From Cycas panzhihuaensis (taxonomy: Eukaryota > Cycadophyta): DNA of 64,000 nucleotides. Position numbers and translations under genes: made by a program. The notes beneath the pieces were generated by a model. That model made no database searches. It had not been told where the DNA came from and was given only the letters and a program-made list of their open reading frames with translations. The first letter of the stretch is position 1; each line of letters starts with the position of its first letter. The stretch spans positions 52,025,741 to 52,089,740 of the forward strand of contig CM041465.1 in assembly GCA_023213395.1 (NCBI GenBank), given 5' to 3'. Positions 25,675-38,840 of this stretch are shown here, one piece after another.

Positions 25675-27005
25675 TTATCAAATATTGAGTCTTGGTTGAT
25701 TAACTCTGGTGCTTCGCTTCATGTTACTCCCCATAGGGACTGGTTTTGTGAATACACAAGGATTGATAGAGGTGAGGTATTTCTTGGGGATCATTACCCA
25801 TATAAATTTGTGGGTCATGGAAAGGTGAAGGTTCGATTTGGGGATGGAAGGGTTAAAACTAACCCTGATGTAAGTCATATTCCTGGTCTGGCTATGAATC
25901 TATTGCCTATCAGTCAATTGAGTGATGTAGGAATATAAGTGATCTTCAATAAAGACAGTTGCAAAATGGTTAGAGGAGCATTGGTATTAGCAAGAGGTAT
26001 CTGATTTGGAACACTATACAAGCTTGATGTAAGTACAGTATGTGTTGGAAATTATAATCTAGCTATTACAGAAAGTAGTAATAAAGAAGACAAGACTCAA
26101 ATATCACTTACTAGTAAAACTATGTTGTAGCATCAGAGATTGGGTCATATTAGAGAGAAAGGCCTCCATGATTTATTCTCCAAAGGTATAGCAGAAGACA
26201 TCTCTAGAATTAATGGCTCGTTTGATTTTGATTTCTGTGAGCATTATGTGTATGGCAAACAGAATTGAGTTAGTTTTCCTTCAAGCTTGAAGAGAGAAAA
26301 GGGTATTCCGCAATTAGTGCACAACAATGTTTTTGGACCTATTGATGTACCCTTATTGGGTGGGTCCAAATACTTTGTTTCATTTGTAGATAATTTCTCG
26401 AGAAAGACATGGTTGTACTTTCTCAAGTAGAAATCTAAAGTCTTCAATAAATTCAAAGAATTCAAGGCCTTGGTCAAGAATCAGAGTGATAGGAAGATCA
26501 AGGTATTGAGGACGAATAATGGAGGTGAGTTTTACTTGAAGGAATTTGAGTACTTCTGTAAGCAGTGTGGGATAGTAAGGCAAAAGGTAATTCCCTATAC
26601 TTCACAATAGAACATAGTTGCTGAAAGGATGAATAGGACCTTGCTAGAGAGATTGAGGAGTATGCTCAGTGTTGTTGGATTAGAGAAGAAATTCTGGGTG
26701 GAGGCTGTGATGACTGCAAGCTACCTGATAAACAGATCACCAATAACTGCCTTAGTATACAAAACACCTAAAGAAGTGTGGTCTGGTAAGAAACCATCTC
26801 TTGGTCATCTTAGAGTTTTTGGTTGTGAAGCTTTTGTGCATGTTCCTAAATAGCAAAGGACTGAGCTTGATTTTAAAGCACAAAAGACTATTTTCATTGG
26901 ATATGGTGATGGTGTTAAAGGATATAAGCTTTATAACCTTGAAACACAAAAGGTTATGTATAGTCGTGATGTTGTCTTTAGAGAGGAGTTTAAGTCTCTA
27001 AAGTA
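25675..27005 (+). pseudogene. copia 1 protease and integrase
   Basis: The protease begins WLINSGASLHVTPHRDWF, with Asn where the catalytic Asp (DSGA) belongs. NLLPISQLSDVG closes it. The integrase has the zinc-binding HQRLGHI region near 26135, FVDNFSRKTW (first Asp) near 26380, NNGGEF near 26518 (second Asp changed to Asn), AERMNRTLLERLRSM near 26620 (Glu present) and the GKKPSLGHLRVFGCEAFVH block near 26788. Two catalytic Asp-to-Asn changes add to the stops, so it is dead. Confidence 0.82.
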
Positions 27006-27039
27006 GGATGAAGAACCAAAGGAGGAACACTCTAAGAAG

Positions 27040-28814
27040 GTATAATTTGAAGCAAGGGATGAAGATTCTGCATTAGAATATGAGTTAGCTAAAAAGGAAG
27101 AACCATCTGTAGAGGTAGCTCAACCTCAAGAACCCCACATCTTGAGGAGATCAACTCATGAGAGAAGACAGCCTGAGAGGTATATTCCTGAAGACTTTTT
27201 CCACTCCTCTTATGTTTTATCTGCTACAAATGGTGATCCAAGTACTCTTCGAGAGGCTCTAGAGTCAAAAGAGTGCCAACTCTGGATGAAAGCCATGTAA
27301 GAAGAAATGATGGCCTTGGATAAAAATAATACATGGGATTTGGTGGATCTGCCTAATGGCAGAAAACCTGTTGATAACAATGGATCTTCAAGAAGAAATT
27401 TCAGACAGATGGTACTGTGGAAAAGTACAAGACTCGCTTGGTAGTAAAGGGTTATTCCCAAGTCAAGGGAATAGATTTTGGTGAGGTATTTCCTCCTATT
27501 GTAAAAGTTGATTAAATTATATTTTTGTTGGCTGTAGAAGCTTCCTATAACCTTAAGGTGGATCAAATGGATGTGAAGACTACATTTCTTCACGGTGATC
27601 TCGAGGAAGAAATTTATATATTGCATCCTGAAGGGTTTGAAGTTACAGGAAAGGAGGATATGATGTGTAGGTTGAAGAAGTCATTATATAGCTTGAAACA
27701 GTCACCAAGGATGTGGTATCAAAAGTTTAATTCACATATGTTGGCGAATGGCTTTATGCGCAGTAAAGTAGATCATTGTGTTTATTATAAGCGAATTGGT
27801 GATCATTTTGTTATTCTGACTTTATATATTGATGGCATACTTTTAGTTGGTAACAATAAAGGAATGAACCAACTTGTGAAAGAATAATTGGCATCTCACT
27901 TTGAGATGAAAGACCTTGGTGTTGCAAATTTTATTTTGGGCATTGAGATTAAAATGGATAGGAGAAACAGGAAGATTTGGCTTAGCTAAAGATGATATAT
28001 TGAAACAATATTGTAACGATTTAGGTTGCAAGATAGTAAACTAATTAATATTCCTCTTCCTGCTGGTTTAAAATTATCAGGTGAATAATGCCCAAAGACT
28101 CACCAAGAAGTTGAAGACATGGAATTTGTCCCTTATGCTAGTGCTATTGGTATCCTTATGTATACGATGGTTTGCACTCAACCAGACATTTCCCATGTTG
28201 TGGGAGCAGTTAGCAGATATATATCAAACCTAGATAGGGAGCATTGGGTGGTTGTGAAAATAATTTTTAGGTATCTGCGAGGTATATCAGACTATGGAAT
28301 TTGCTATCAAGGAGATCCCATGGAGAGTAGAATAGTAAACCTAAGAGGTTTTGTTGATGTTGATTGGGCTAGAGATCTTGATATCAGAAGATCTATAAGT
28401 AGGTATGTTTTTACTCTTTATGGTAGCGTAGTTAGCTGGATGAGTAGAAGACAATAAGTTGTGGCACTTTCTAGCACAAAGGCAGAGTATATGGCAGCTA
28501 CTCATGCATGTAAGGAAGTGATTTGGTTATAGAGATTATGCACAGATATTGGCTTTAAGTAGGATGTTGTAAGGATAGATTATGATAGTCAAAGTGCAAT
28601 CTACCTAACAAATAACCCTATTTTTCATGCTCATTCGAAGCATATTGATGTGTAGTTCCATTTTGTAAAGGAAGTGGTTCAAGATCATAAGGTGGTTTTG
28701 TAGAATATTGTTACACAAGAGAATGTTGCAGACTCATTGACTAAGATTATTAATATAGAAAAATTTAGATGGTGTAGAATTGCAATGGGTGTTTGTGATT
28801 TTGGCATTTGGTAG
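27040..28814 (+). pseudogene. copia 1 reverse transcriptase and RNase H
   Basis: RT reads YKTRLVVKGYSQVKGIDFGE near 27425, KVDQMDVKTTFLHGDLEEEI near 27555 and KSLYSLKQSPRMWYQKFN near 27680. The catalytic box near 27827 is YIDGILLVGN, so the second Asp of YVDD is Gly. RNase H follows: LSSTKAEYMAA near 28470, SQSAIYLTNNPIFHAHSKHI near 28590 and ENVADSLTK near 28720. It ends FGIW then TAG at 28812-28814. A one-base loss near 27375 shifts the frame. Confidence 0.85.
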
Positions 28815-28859
28815 TTATGTATACAGGTTTTCATATAAAGTGTTCAACAAGTGGGAGAT

Positions 28860-29350
28860 TGTTAGATATGTTGAACACTTTGTAAGTGTTACATGGGTAT
28901 AGGCGTTACACTCGAGCCCCTTTGTAGGTTCTAGGGGCTCGTTGTAGGGCCCCTGGTTAGGGGGTCTAGGGGGCCAACTACCGAGGTTTGAGGCGGGAGC
29001 CCCAAGAAAAAAATTTGGGTGTCTTATAGGGGTCTTTGTTAGCCCAATGGTTTATGCCCACTGTTTTGTAAAATCACAAGGTGGTATCTTGTAATGTTGT
29101 ATCTATATATTCTTATATAACGACACATGTAACATATGAAGATGATGATATGATTGTGGATGAGTCAAGGAGAAGAGTTGGGGATCATCTCTATAATTCT
29201 TTAGCTGTTGCTTAGATTAATAAAAGGTCTATGCTTAGACCTAAATCTCCTGGTGTTCTTTGTTGAGTGTTTGACTTGATTATGTTATTTGTTCTTTGCA
29301 TGGTTTAGAGTTCTGTTATCACATTGCTTCTCGATTATATTTTCTTTTTA
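28860..29350 (+). repeat. 3' LTR of copia 1
   Basis: 491 bp, starting TGTTAGATATGTTGAACAC and ending CTTTTTA. High similarity to the 5' LTR with a few small gaps suggests this is the youngest insertion in the nest. Confidence 0.92.
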
Positions 29351-29355
29351 AGTTT

Positions 29356-32298
29356 TTCCCTCCATTGACTTCATATCTTCCACTTGTAAGTTACAAATAA
29401 AATTCATTATCTCATCAACTAACATCAAACTAATTCACCGATATCCATATAAAACAGTAACCATCTACTAAAATGCATAGGTAATTAGTCATTTCAATCA
29501 CTTATTATTTAGGAAATATTTTTTATATGTGGTTCATTAGTTTCATAAAATAAAAAATATAGTATTATTAGATAAATATATTTTACAAGAGTAATTTGTG
29601 AATCTTTGTCGCCTCTTACCAATGAAATATATATGTGTTACCTTCATTAGTGATTATGCATATATCTTTGTAGCTTTATTAAAAACTTATCACATCAAAC
29701 ATAATTCTCCAACTTTCCAACCAACTAATTTTAGAAATAGGGCATACCACTTGGCCTTTCAGGCTAGTTGCAATAATGTAATATATAATAATATATTTCT
29801 ATGCCTCTTATCATATATAGAAATTAGATTTCTAACTAAAAAACACATGTTAGTTTGACTGCTTAATACTTGAACCTAGTTTTATAGATAACCCTTAACC
29901 ATTATCACTAATTTATCAAATAAACCTAAAAGACTTCTCCATATCTCATATCAAGTGGGTAACATCAATATCACAACCAACAATAACCCAATCTCTAAAC
30001 TTTCATCCAAACAACAACTCATCCAAATATCATCAATCTCTCAAATAATCAAGTGGTGTCCAATATGTCTTCATTTAATCAAATCATGTATTAAACTAAC
30101 TAATTTTATCTCATTAATCCATGTTAAATTTCATTTGATTAGTGTTGTAGTTCACTATATCAAATATAATAATGCCTTAGATGGATTTCATTTATTATTT
30201 TAGCATGTATTTATCCCATATATCTCATACCCAATATCAAACAAATTCCCATATGCTTCATACCTTAAATTTGAGCTATAAAATGTCATTAACATACCTT
30301 ACATATGTCTCTTTTATCATTTTTCAATTAAAATCTTGTTTAAACTCATCATCAACCATCCATTATCATTAATATATACTCAAGAGCCTTTAAAATTATG
30401 ACAATCATGTCTTAAACAACTCAAAAAATGTGATTTTTATTATACTAAAAATTATGTACTTAACTTTAGTGATTAAAATATCCTTTACCTAAGCTTTAAA
30501 TTATGCCTTGCAACCACTCATTTTGACTGTCTATGAGTGCTCTTTCTAACACAATACTCAATTTTGACTCCATATGCAAAAGTTATGATAAAAAAATTGA
30601 TAATGTGTCATCTCAAAAATGAAAACTGAACTTAAAAAACTTAAATACCTTTTTATTTAACCTTTAGACGTGTGCTTATTTTCTTATGACCATTGGACTT
30701 CGTGAAGAGGGCTTGGGTAGACCTCACACAAACATCCAATTTAGTTTAATTCAAACCATACTTTATAAAAAATAAATAATTTACCATCAAATTGATTGTA
30801 CATCTATGTTTTAGGGCTTGGGGCAATTTTGTAATTATCTAGAGCAATTTTCTACTCTACAATCTCTTCAAAAGTTATCACTTCGAGTTATGGAACCTCC
30901 ATGTATGAGTTTTTATATGATTTGAGGGCTTCATATTAATCCACGATGATGGACTATTATGACTAAGCCTTTGCGAATGGTACTCCTTATCATCATGGTG
31001 TTTATTTTTATATAAGAAATCACTTAAACTATTCACATTTGAGTCTACATTTTTATGACATCATTTAGGTGTTATTATAAAAGTAACTTCTATTACTATA
31101 GAAAACACCCACTTTTCTCTCCTACTACATCCATTTATTCATCATTAATGGGATTTATTATTTATCTTGGCATTGTCCTCAAATGTCTTATATTTGCTTA
31201 GCATAATTTATATATACTTCTGATCGTTACATATTATACATTATCAATGTAATTCAAATGAGCTATGCTCATGTTCATGATGAGTTGCCTCCTTAAAAAT
31301 TATGCAATATATGTAAATCTTCAATGGATGGTACCAATATATTATTCAACCTTAGTTACGATCCTTCTTTGATATTAACATCTGAGACATTTATGGCTCT
31401 TTAGTAGGTTTCAAACAATATTCATCTTAGGTGCTTAGTCCTATAATGATATGATCTAAACCCATAAACCTACTTACTCAACTAGGGTTAAAACCTTAGT
31501 GATATTTTCTCAATTATCAATATCAAAACTTCATATAATTTCTATCAAAAACTATTCAAGCCTTCCTTTGCAAACTAAAATTACTTACCCATGGTAACCT
31601 TACATTTAAAAAACTCTACAATCCATATATATCTTAGTCACACTCTATTATTAAGTGCATACTACAATGGAACATGCTTTATGTGTGCTTATTCAATCAA
31701 CTTTGAGCCACTAAAATTTAAGATATCCAACTCAAAAATCACTTTCATAAATTTATCTCAAAATCTAAATCGAAACCTTATTTTGACAGCCATACATGTC
31801 ATCAAAACCTTAATGAGCTTAACATATTTTATTATTTTTTTTCAAATTATATCATAAACTTACCTTCTTATAAATATTATACAGGCCTTCCATTCTTACA
31901 CTAATGGGGTATTGGCTCCTCATCTTGCTCTCACAGGGTGATTAGTCTTGCTTAGCTGATCTTATCTTATGGACTTGTTAAACCTACATGATATATATAT
32001 GTGCTAGTTATATGCATAATAATGCCCATAATAAATTAACAAACAACATTACCTACTAGTCTTGTGGCTCTCTTTAATTTCATCTTGCCATAAGATTAAT
32101 CCCATATCATCAACATAATCATGTTTTTGGCTCTTCATATAACTCTTCCAACTAACTCATACTAGCTCTATTACTAGCTTAAATAAAGTATATACGGATC
32201 ATCCTTAGATGGTGAAGATCATCACCATGTGCATGTACTTTTCAACATTTGTCAATTATCAACCTACTTCTGTTGCATAAGGCTTGACCTTCACCTTA
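29356..32298 (-). other. inner sequence of element B without recognisable genes
   Basis: AT-rich sequence between the copia 1 target duplication and the element B primer site. I read it in all frames and found only short ORFs of simple composition, with no gag-pol motif. It belongs to element B by position. The fragments at 12763-12931 and 24178-24274 are the rest of the same interior. Confidence 0.45.
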
Positions 32299-32310
32299 GC
32301 TTTAATACCA
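32299..32310 (-). other. primer binding site of element B
   Basis: The minus strand reads TGGTATTAAAGC, ten of twelve bases like TGGTATCAGAGC, the plant initiator-tRNA-Met primer site. It directly abuts the inner LTR end, which fixes the orientation of element B. Confidence 0.6.
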
Positions 32311-32774
32311 TATTAAATTTTCTATAACAACTTATGTAGAAGTATGTAATTAAGTAGGGTATAATATAATCACATAATTAATTAAGTATATCATGAACAT
32401 AATAAATGAAAAGGATAAAGACATAAGAGACAATAATACAAACATCATACGTACACCATGTTTAACATGAAAAACCTATGAATGGAAAAAACCACCTCCA
32501 AATATTTATGAGATCTCATATTAAGAATAATAAAATATTCACATGGTGAGTCATCTTAACCTTACTTGGAGGACTAGATGATTTGATTTTCTTTACAATA
32601 AATATTACCTTATATAAATATGTCACCTTATCAATATCCAATCATATTTCACTATTACACCAACCATTTTGATTATGTATATGGAAAACTTTTTATATTG
32701 ACCAATAATAACTTTAACCACTTGACCACTAATTAAATATTACATTAATATTCATAAACTTCAATATTCTAATA
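32311..32774 (-). repeat. LTR of element B, right copy (its 5' LTR)
   Basis: This is the partner of 12295-12762. On the minus strand the start reads TATTAGAATATTGAAG, so the terminal TG is mutated to TA. The inner end is followed at once by the candidate primer site at 32299-32310. Confidence 0.8.
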
Positions 32775-32780
32775 CTCTAA

Positions 32781-33550
32781 TACCACCCACAAATATATGG
32801 CTAGTTAGAAGTTCTTAATAAAATACTAGAGATTAGCTTATAATGTTTTACTTTTGATCACCAAGCTAAGTGGACTTCTTGGTTAACCCTTTCAAAATAC
32901 TAGTATAACTTATCCCACCACTTGGCTATAGGAATGTCTCCATTCATGGGTCTCTATGGTTACCTCTTAACATCCTATCATACATTAGTAACTAATCTTT
33001 AGACTACTTCTATCTAACAAACTCCAAGTTATAAACCAAATCATGAGCACCCTTATAACCCAAAATCATATGAAATAACTCACCAACTGCCACCATTATA
33101 ATCACTCCTTCTCTATTGGTGACCATATATTTCTCTACCTCCAACCATACAAGTAGTAATCTCTCAAGAACTATAAAATCTAAAAGTTTAGTCCCATTAT
33201 TATGGCTTATACAAAGTAATCTAGAGGATTGGTGAAGTCACTTATGCATTTGAACTTCTACCCAATACCAAGATCCATAATGTTTTTCATGTTTCATATC
33301 TCAAATAGTACCTTGGAAAATATACTATTCCTGAAACTATTCTCTTGATCCTTAATGAAGAGTAACTTCTCATTATTTTGCTAGACCATATCTTAACTAG
33401 CTAACAACACTTTCTTTAAAATAAGACCATCTCTTAGTATATAGTATAGTGGATTAGCTATAATCTTGAGGAAGCAACATGGGAATTAATCAAATTTTTT
33501 AAGCAACATCCACACCTTCTTAACTTTGAGGGATTAGTAGCTCAAGGGAG
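32781..33550 (+). pseudogene. chromovirus A, integrase 3' part and chromodomain
   Basis: Resumes with YHPQIYG near 32781, then EVLNKIL, HQAKWTSWLTL and GMSPFMGLYGY (integrase core end). It continues YAFELLPNTKIHNVFHVSYL near 33248 and a worn chromodomain near 33380-33530 (LDHILT, NKTIS, EEATWELIKFFKQHPHLLNF). It continues the integrase broken at 12293, so the two pieces were one element before B inserted. Confidence 0.72.
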
Positions 33551-34611
33551 ATGACCTATGACACAATTGCCTGTTATTAGTAGAATTAGATTACTAGCAC
33601 ATATGGCTAAGGAACCTGGGAATTAATGCTAGCCATTATTTTTTGTGCACATGCCACTTATGTCTGCTAATAGAATTGGAGGTTGCTTGTCCTACCAATA
33701 GTATTCCTTATAAGAGGCCATTCTTGTATATTTAAGCTCTACCTCATATAAAGGGGAGATTATTATGTACTATGAATTCTTATAAGAGCATACTATTGTA
33801 TGTCATTTTGGTGTTCTTAGTGTCCATTTTCTATAATTTATCATCTTTGATAATAAAAGTGCATGATATACTACCATAATCTCTTAGTTATTATGCCCTT
33901 TAAGCTCGTAAGTATGGTGATGGTAGAAGAATAATGAGATACAAGTGTCCCACATATACACAATATAATCACAATGAATTATGTGGAAGAATGACCAACT
34001 TTAAATTATTCAATAGAATGGTGTACATATTTATATGATAAATTTATCTCATGTGAAAGAACCTAAAGTTAACTATTGTGTACTTGGAAAACATTTCAAC
34101 CAAGCCACTAACACACCTTTTTATGATATTTATAATATAATAATCATAAATATGTTAGAGAGTGAGAAGGGAGAATAATACATCAATATGAAATTGGATA
34201 TTAGATCCAACATAATATAAGAAATACATAAAGATATATAGGCTCATCTCTCTCTAGTATTATAAGTGAAAACTAAAACAAGTATATGAATGGCTAAAAT
34301 TTATCTTCCATTTTTATAATTATAACATTTTCCTTATGCTTCTTATATCTTATATCTCCATATTTATTGTATAATATATTTGATTTAAATTATATTTTTA
34401 ATCCATAAGTTTATTTATCTTTAACCATCAATAAAGAGATCACATAGGTTGTTAAATATCATTATAAAGTTTGTTATGCACAGTGCCGACCAAATATGAC
34501 AAGGCCCATTACCACTTAAACTTATTGTGTATGGGGTGCATAACATACAATATATTCTATTATGTAGGATTGATATAGGAATAAATTTTAAGTAATAAGT
34601 GAAATTTACAA
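33551..34611. other. AT-rich stretch, possible 3' LTR remnant of chromovirus A
   Basis: Directly after the chromodomain, AAGGGAGATGACC at 33547 and AAAGGGGAGATT at 33757 are both purine tracts that could precede a 3' LTR. Its partner LTR is not in the window, so I cannot fix the limits. No gene is visible. A 66-codon minus-strand ORF near 34421-34621 has no features I recognise. Confidence 0.35.
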
Positions 34612-34865
34612 CTTTCAACATCTACCTTTTGACTTACATGTCATAGTAATATATAGAAGGCCCCTTTATGTAATCACTCTCATTTGTAATTACCTTTCAA
34701 ATAATATGAGATTTTATTATTCTAACTTATGTATGGCCTTATTACAAAGGGTAACTAATAACCATCCTAAAAAAAGTACATTTGCATCAATTGATTTTTA
34801 AACTTAAGAAGTACATAATTATATTTTTCTTATTTTCTTCTCAATTATTTATATGGTCCCTTATG

Positions 34866-35220
34866 AGGAAGATGAATCTAGACATATTATAACTAAATAC
34901 ATTAGGAATCTTTTCATATTACAAAAGTGCACCTACACCTTTTCATCGATTAATTCAAATGTTACATAGATGAAAATATTTTAGTTAATATTTTCTCTTG
35001 GTGAAGTAATTTCTTTAAGATGAAGATGAACCTAGACATCCTTGTTGATCGCATACATTAGAATGTAGTTGGAATAGGAATCTTTTTTGTGCTATAAAAG
35101 TACACCCACATCCTTTCATAGATTAATTCAAAGTTAGGTAGAAGAAAATATTTTCTCTTGTTGAAGTAGTTTCTTTAGGGTGAAAATGAACCTAGACATC
35201 TTATTGACTACATACATTAG
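34866..35220. repeat. minisatellite of about 155-160 bp, three copies
   Basis: The marker CTAGACAT recurs near 34878, 35031 and 35191. Each copy goes on through ACATTAG, AGGAATCTTTT, ACAAAAGTGCACC or ATAAAAGTACACC, and TTTCAT-GATTAATTCAAA. The same array recurs in unit 2 near 37370-37745. Confidence 0.7.
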
Positions 35221-36300
35221 AATGTGATTAGCATATTGATGAGAATGGTTAATTGTAGGCATTTTAAGGTGAATAGATTTGCTTGCATTAAACACAAAGA
35301 AAGGTGATAGCTATAATTTGAATTCAAAATATGGTTCTCCTCACATATCTGTGGGCATAATGCAATAATTAAATGTTAAGTCTTTCTAGTTGAATTAACT
35401 AAACCATATGGTATTTTTTTCCCCCTTAATGAGCTACTATTATAAATGTGATTTTTAGATTAATGGGCTTAATTATTCTTCTCCTAAATAACTCAAGACA
35501 AATGTAAATATTATAAAATCACATTCATAATCATGTATGTTAATCCCATCAATATACTTTTCTCTTAGCCAAGCATGCACGTCTCTTTCCCTACTTGATG
35601 GGATACCACAAGAATTGTATATCCTTTTTCTTCATTTAATGAAATGAAATGCCATATACAATAGAGAGGTTTTTACCAAACTAATGTGAATAATTATTTT
35701 TCATTTTGTATTCTAGAGCATTAAAGGTAGAGGCTTTTTATTAATGAATAGTCTTCATGAAATGATTTGTATTTGCTTCCCCCTAATAAGTCATCAAGTT
35801 TTTCTGAAAGAAATGAGCCACTAATTTACTAGTCATCTTTTTGAATTATACTTCAATCAATCTTATATTAATATACCATGGATTTTTAAATTAAATAAAA
35901 TTTAAATGAAAGGTTTAAATAGAAGTGTTTGTTACCTTCTTTTACGCTCAAAACACTTAATAGGACAAAATGGATGCTCTAATTATAGTGCTTTTTAAAT
36001 GACTTGGTTATCAATTCCCTTTTAAAATAATAAGAGAAAATTTTAGGAGGATCTCATGTATGTCCTTATAATCAAGTATCTTTATGATGTTACTTGATAT
36101 ATTAAATAATTGCAAGGCTATTGGAGGACTTAGATGTACTTGTCTTAACTTTCATTAAGAATATTCTATATTAAAGGAAAAAGGCATGATAGGTTATTAA
36201 TACCTAATAAATACTTATTAGATTCCAACCAAAATAATAACCAAGAATTGAACTTTACTTCTTCTTTTTTTCTTTCTTTTATTTAGCTTTTTATTTTCTT

Positions 36301-36422
<122 letters not shown>

Positions 36423-38840
36423 GATAACATAATAAAAAATAAGAGTGTTATGGGTGTGTTACGCCTCAATATGATTCCCTAAAACATGTTGGACATCTTA
36501 TTAAGTGAATGTTATGAAGTACACTTCCTTCATTTTCCAATATAATTACACACCTTAAATGACATGAGTAGAATCCATTCATAAGCAATCAATAACTATA
36601 ATAAGTAATGTAAGTGCTTATCTAAATTTTTAAAATGTACTTACAAATCAAAATGATATAAATAATAATTAGGTATGTACTTGGAGTTTAGTAAGGTTAA
36701 TTGGAAGTTTAAAATGTATAAGGGTATTTTTAGTGTGTGTATGAAATAACTGAGCCTTTATAAGTTGTTATCTCTTTATTAGAATTAGGGCCTCAATATT
36801 TAGTTGGGCATCCCTAAATAAACAATAATCATAATAAGCAATACAAATGTCGCATTAATTTCAAAAATGTATTGTAAGTAAGTCAAAATGGTATGACATG
36901 ATATAGGAGTTATAAATTTAGAATAATGACCTTATGACCCATAAAAGACAACACTAACAATAATTTTGTATTATGTGCTCTTTCTCTCTCTTGCATGTGC
37001 ACGTTTACGTGCACCAATATAAGTTGTTGTCAAGAATATTCCATGTTAATAAGGTAGCATATAAGATTATAGATTTATATAGATTCTTAGGATGTAAGAT
37101 TGTAGATTCTTTCAAGATCTACCTTTAACTTACATGTCATAGCAATATATAGAAGGCCCCTTTATGTAACCACTCTCATTTGTAGTTACCTTTTAAATAA
37201 TATGAGATTCTGCTATTCCAACTTATATATGGCCTCATTACAAGGGGTAACTCATAACCATCCTAAAATAGTCTTAAATTCACATCAATTGATTTTCAAA
37301 CTTAAGAAGCAGGTAATTATATTTTTTGTGTTTGCTTCTCAATTATTGATATGGTTCCTTATGAGGAGATGACTTTAAACATATTATAACCAAACACATT
37401 AGGAATCTTTTTCATATTACAAAAGTGCACCTACACCTTTTCATAGGTTAATTTAAATGTTAGTTAAAGGAAACTATTTTAGTTCATATTTTCTCTTGTC
37501 AAAGTCATTTCATTAGGATGACGATGAACCTAGACATCCTTGTTGACCACATACACTAGGATGTAACTGGGATAGGAATCTTTTTTATACTATAAAAGTA
37601 CACCCACATCGTTTCATAAATTAATTCAAACTTAGGTAGAAGAAAATATTTTAGTTCATAATTCCTCTTATTGAAGTAGTTTCTTTATAGTGAAAATGAA
37701 CCTAGACATTCTTTAGGGTGAAAATGAACCTAGACATCCTATTGCTCGCATACATTAGAGTGTAATTAGCATAAGGATGCATATTCATGATAATGATTTA
37801 TTGTAGGCATTTTAAGGTGAATAGATTTGCTTGTATTAAAGACAAAGGAAGGTGATAGTCACAAGTTGAATTCAAAAGATGATTCCCCTCACGTATCTTT
37901 GGGCACCATGTAATAATTAAATGTTAAGCCTTTTTAATTGAATTAACTAAACCATATGGGATTTCTTTTGTCCCTTAATGAGCTATTATTATAAATGCGA
38001 TCTTTAGTCTAATAGGCTTAATTATACTTCTCTTAAATAACTCAAGATAAATATAAATGTTATAAAATTACATTCATAATCATGTATGTTAATCCCATCA
38101 ACATACTTTTCTCTTAGTTAAGCATGCACATCTCTTTCCCTACTTAATTGGATACCACAAGAATTTATATCCTTTTTTTTCATTTAATAAAATGAAATGG
38201 CCTATAAGATAGAGAGGGTTTCACTAAACTAATGTGAATAATTATTTTGCATTTTATATTCTAGAGCAGTAAAGTCAGAGGCTTTTATTTATGAACAGTC
38301 TTGATAAAATAATTTATATTTGCTTTCTCCGAATAAGTCATTAAGTTTTTCTAAAAGAAATGAGCCATTGATTGCCTTGTTATCTTTTTGTCTTATACTT
38401 CAATCAATCTTATATTAATATACCATGGGATTTTAAATTAAATAAAATTTAAATGAAAGGTTTAAACAGAAGTATTTGTTACCTTCTTTTACACTCAATC
38501 ACTTAATAAGATAAAATAGATGCTCTAATTATATTGCTTTTTAAATGACTTGGTTATCCATACCCTTTTAAAATAGTAAGAGAAAATTTTAGAAGGATCT
38601 TATTTATGTCCTTATAATCAAGTATCTTTATGATTTTACTTGATGTATTCAATAATTGCAAGGCTATTGGAGGACTTAGATGTACTTGTCTTAACTTTCA
38701 TCAAGAATATTCTATATTAAAGGAAAAGGGCATATAGGTTATTAACACCTAATAAATACTTATTATAGTACAACCAAAATAATAACCAAGAATTGAACTT
38801 TACATTCTGTTTTTTATTTTTTTAGTTTTTCTTTTTCTTT

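Larger units (their letters stand above)
24280..29350 (+). mobile_element. Ty1/copia element 1 (Tork/Tnt1-like), nearly complete
   Basis: It is bounded by LTRs 24280-24780 and 28860-29350. Both outer flanks carry AGTTT (24275-24279 and 29351-29355), an exact 5-bp target duplication. The primer site TGGTATCAGAGCC starts at 24784 and the purine tract AAGTGGGAGA precedes the 3' LTR. One long coding region (24887-28814) has Gag, protease, integrase, RT and RNase H in copia order. Words such as FLHGDLEEEIYILHPEGFEV place it near Tnt1/Tork. It carries many in-frame stops, mostly TAG, and at least one frameshift near 27375. It inserted into element B about 100 bp right of copia 2. Confidence 0.92.
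12294..32780 (-). mobile_element. LTR element B inserted in chromovirus A (minus strand, hosts other insertions)
   Basis: Two direct repeats of about 465 bp, 12295-12762 and 32311-32774, bound this span. On the minus strand the LTR starts TGTTGGAATATTGAAG (left copy) and ends near TTTAATA. TGGTATTAAAGC lies directly inside the right copy and resembles the initiator-tRNA-Met primer site TGGTATCAGAGC. A purine-rich tract (AAGAGAGAGTCTTAGAG) lies just inside the left copy. So the element reads leftward, with its 5' LTR on the right. After removing two younger copia elements, about 4 kb of its own sequence remains. I find no gag-pol coding in it, so it is probably a non-autonomous or eroded element. 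Target-site duplication is not clean. Confidence 0.72.

Noticed and set aside
29598-31857. Several plus ORFs of 60-90 codons within element B
   Set aside because: AT-rich composition, no motifs, no splice support; consistent with chance frames.
34866-35220. CRISPR-like array
   Set aside because: The repeats are long (about 155-160 bp), few and without uniform spacers; this is a plant minisatellite.
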